This document shows positions 5,875 through 7,233 of a stretch of 7,233 bases of DNA, piece by piece. Position 1 is the first letter of the stretch, and every line of letters begins with the position of its first letter. The notes beneath the pieces are model-generated. The model was given only the letters and a program-made list of their open reading frames with translations. It ran no database searches and was not told where the DNA came from. A program made the position numbers and the translations under genes. The stretch is from Anaerolineae bacterium (GTDB lineage Bacteria > Chloroflexota > Anaerolineae > JAAYZQ01): NCBI GenBank assembly GCA_016929795.1, contig JAFGIA010000181.1:1-7233 (forward strand), written 5' to 3'.

Positions 5875-7233
5875 ATGCGTTCCCTGACCCTGAAACTCAC
5901 CCTCGCCTTTCTCGTCGTCAGCCTGGCCGGCACCGCCCTCGTGGCCGTCCTCGTGTGGCAGACCACCTCGGCTGCGTTCGACCGCTACGTGCTCGATCAG
6001 ATGCGCGACGATTTTGTAACCCAGGCGTCGGCGTATTACGAGGCGCGGGGCACGTGGTCCGGCGTGACCGAGTATTTTCACCGGGCCCAGCCGCCTGTTC
6101 TACAACCGCCTCCATCGCAGCCCGCGCCGCAACCGCCGGCCTCACAACTGGCTGATCCCTTCGTCCTGGCGGCTGCCGATGGCCGCGTGGTGGTCCCGGC
6201 CCGGCCGTATCGCGTCGGCGACCTGGCGCCGGCCGATGAGCTGGCCCGGGGCGAGCCGATCCAGGTGGATGGGCAGACGGTGGGCACGGTGCTCACCGTG
6301 GTTCTGCCTCCCCAGCGCAGCTCACGAGATAAAGCCTACCTGGCGTACACCAACCAGGCCCTGCTCGCGGCCGCCCTGGTCGCCACCGCCGTGGCCCTCG
6401 TCCTGGGCATCCTGCTGGCCCGCACTCTCACGCGCCCTGTGCGCGAGCTGACCGCCGCCACCCGGTCCCTCTCCCGGGGCAACCTGGCCCAGCAGGTGCC
6501 GGTCCGCTCGCGCGACGAGCTGGGTGAGCTGACCGCTTCCTTCAATCAGATGAGCGCCGACCTGGCCCGCGCCAACGACTTGCGCCGCCAGATGACGGCC
6601 GACATCGCCCACGACCTGCGCACCCCCCTGAGCGTCATCACCGGTTACACCGAAGCCCTGCGCGACGGCGTGCTGCTCCCCACGCCCCAGATACTCCAGA
6701 CCATGCACCAGGAGGCCGTGCACCTGCGCCGGCTGGTGGAGGACCTGCGCACCCTGTCGCTCGCCGATGCCGGTGAGCTGACCTTAACGCGCTGCCCGGT
6801 GTCTCCCCGCGAATTGCTGGACCGCGCGGCGCTGGCCTTTGGCCCTCGCGCCCAGGAGCTGGGAATCGATTGGCGGGTGACTGTTGATGGGGATGTGCCG
6901 CCAGTGCACGTCGACCCGGAGCGCCTGGCCCAGGTGTTGGGGAACCTGGTGAGCAATGCCCTGCGGCACACACCGAGCGGGGGACACATCACCCTGGCCG
7001 CCGGGGTGCAGGGCGATGGTGTGTGGTTGACGGTGCAGGACACTGGGGTGGGCATTGCACCAGAGAACCTGCCGTGCGTCTTTGACCGCTTCTACCGGAG
7101 TGACGAGGCGCGCCAGGTGCATGAGGGCGAATCGGGCCTGGGGCTGGCTATTGCCAAGGCCATTGTGGAATTGCACGGCGGCGCCATTGCTGTGGAGAGC
7201 ACGTTGGGAGTAGGGACGAGGTTCACCATCACG
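5875..7233 (+). CDS. Membrane sensor histidine kinase (3' end beyond window)
   Basis: The frame is open from ATG 5875 to the window edge (453 codons); only the last residues should be missing, since the catalytic fold is complete. The start follows AGGTAGG (5862-5868). Order of parts: transmembrane helix about 7-29; extracytoplasmic sensor region about 30-155 with a proline-rich run (residues 73-89); second transmembrane helix about 160-182; HAMP about 183-235; HisKA with phospho-acceptor H246 in DIAHDLRTPLSVITGY; HATPase with N357/N361 in NLVSNALRHTP, DTGVGI (G1, D389), FDRFYR and GLGLAI (G2, 421-426). All catalytic motifs are intact. It is the evident partner of the regulator immediately upstream, the classic PhoR/BaeS-like layout. 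The sensor region matches no domain I recognise, so the stimulus is unknown. Confidence 0.95.
   Translation, partial: MRSLTLKLTLAFLVVSLAGTALVAVLVWQTTSAAFDRYVLDQMRDDFVTQASAYYEARGTWSGVTEYFHRAQPPVLQPPPSQPAPQPPASQLADPFVLAAADGRVVVPARPYRVGDLAPADELARGEPIQVDGQTVGTVLTVVLPPQRSSRDKAYLAYTNQALLAAALVATAVALVLGILLARTLTRPVRELTAATRSLSRGNLAQQVPVRSRDELGELTASFNQMSADLARANDLRRQMTADIAHDLRTPLSVITGYTEALRDGVLLPTPQILQTMHQEAVHLRRLVEDLRTLSLADAGELTLTRCPVSPRELLDRAALAFGPRAQELGIDWRVTVDGDVPPVHVDPERLAQVLGNLVSNALRHTPSGGHITLAAGVQGDGVWLTVQDTGVGIAPENLPCVFDRFYRSDEARQVHEGESGLGLAIAKAIVELHGGAIAVESTLGVGTRFTIT

Overview
The window looks like a piece of a high-GC bacterial chromosome, most likely Chloroflexota (Anaerolineae/Caldilineae type). 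This is inferred from three things: a secreted protein ending in YPVYLPLVIR, a C-terminal tail I associate with that phylum; a Gram-positive-type SOS palindrome; and palindromic AGGTSGG-type intergenic repeats. No rRNA, tRNA or CRISPR array is visible.

Left part (1-2940) is accessory DNA. A near-perfect sigma70 promoter (TTGACA, 17 bp, TATAAT) carries a palindromic GAAC-N4-GTTC SOS/LexA-type operator over its expected start site. A G-quadruplex-type leader follows, then a large-terminase (TerL) gene whose ATPase motifs look intact but whose first nuclease aspartate appears replaced by glycine. Its stop codon interlocks with that of a convergent Toprim primase gene that has lost its 5' part. 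The primase reading frame now begins inside the 3' remnant of what looks like a type IIG restriction-modification/N6-methylase gene. An imperfect hairpin repeat and an mrr-type restriction gene with an internal deletion and a cut 3' end follow. I read this as phage-derived replication/packaging genes stitched to the ruins of a restriction cluster.

Middle (2939-3562) holds no convincing gene: a degenerate CGAAAGG-rich repeat, an imperfect inverted repeat and perhaps a fossil of a membrane-protein gene.

Right part (3563-7233) looks like ordinary host DNA. Four in-phase 11-bp direct repeats, the layout used by PhoB/OmpR-family regulators, sit just upstream of a TATACT -10 box and a strong ribosome site for a secreted two-domain DUF1566 (Lcl_C-like) protein. 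A separate sigma70 promoter then drives an OmpR/PhoB-family response regulator and a membrane histidine kinase, the latter running off the window end. A perfect palindrome overlaps the regulator stop codon and separates the pair. The simplest model is that the kinase senses something outside the membrane, phosphorylates the regulator, and the regulator may control the neighbouring secreted-protein gene through the 11-bp repeats; that last link is inference.
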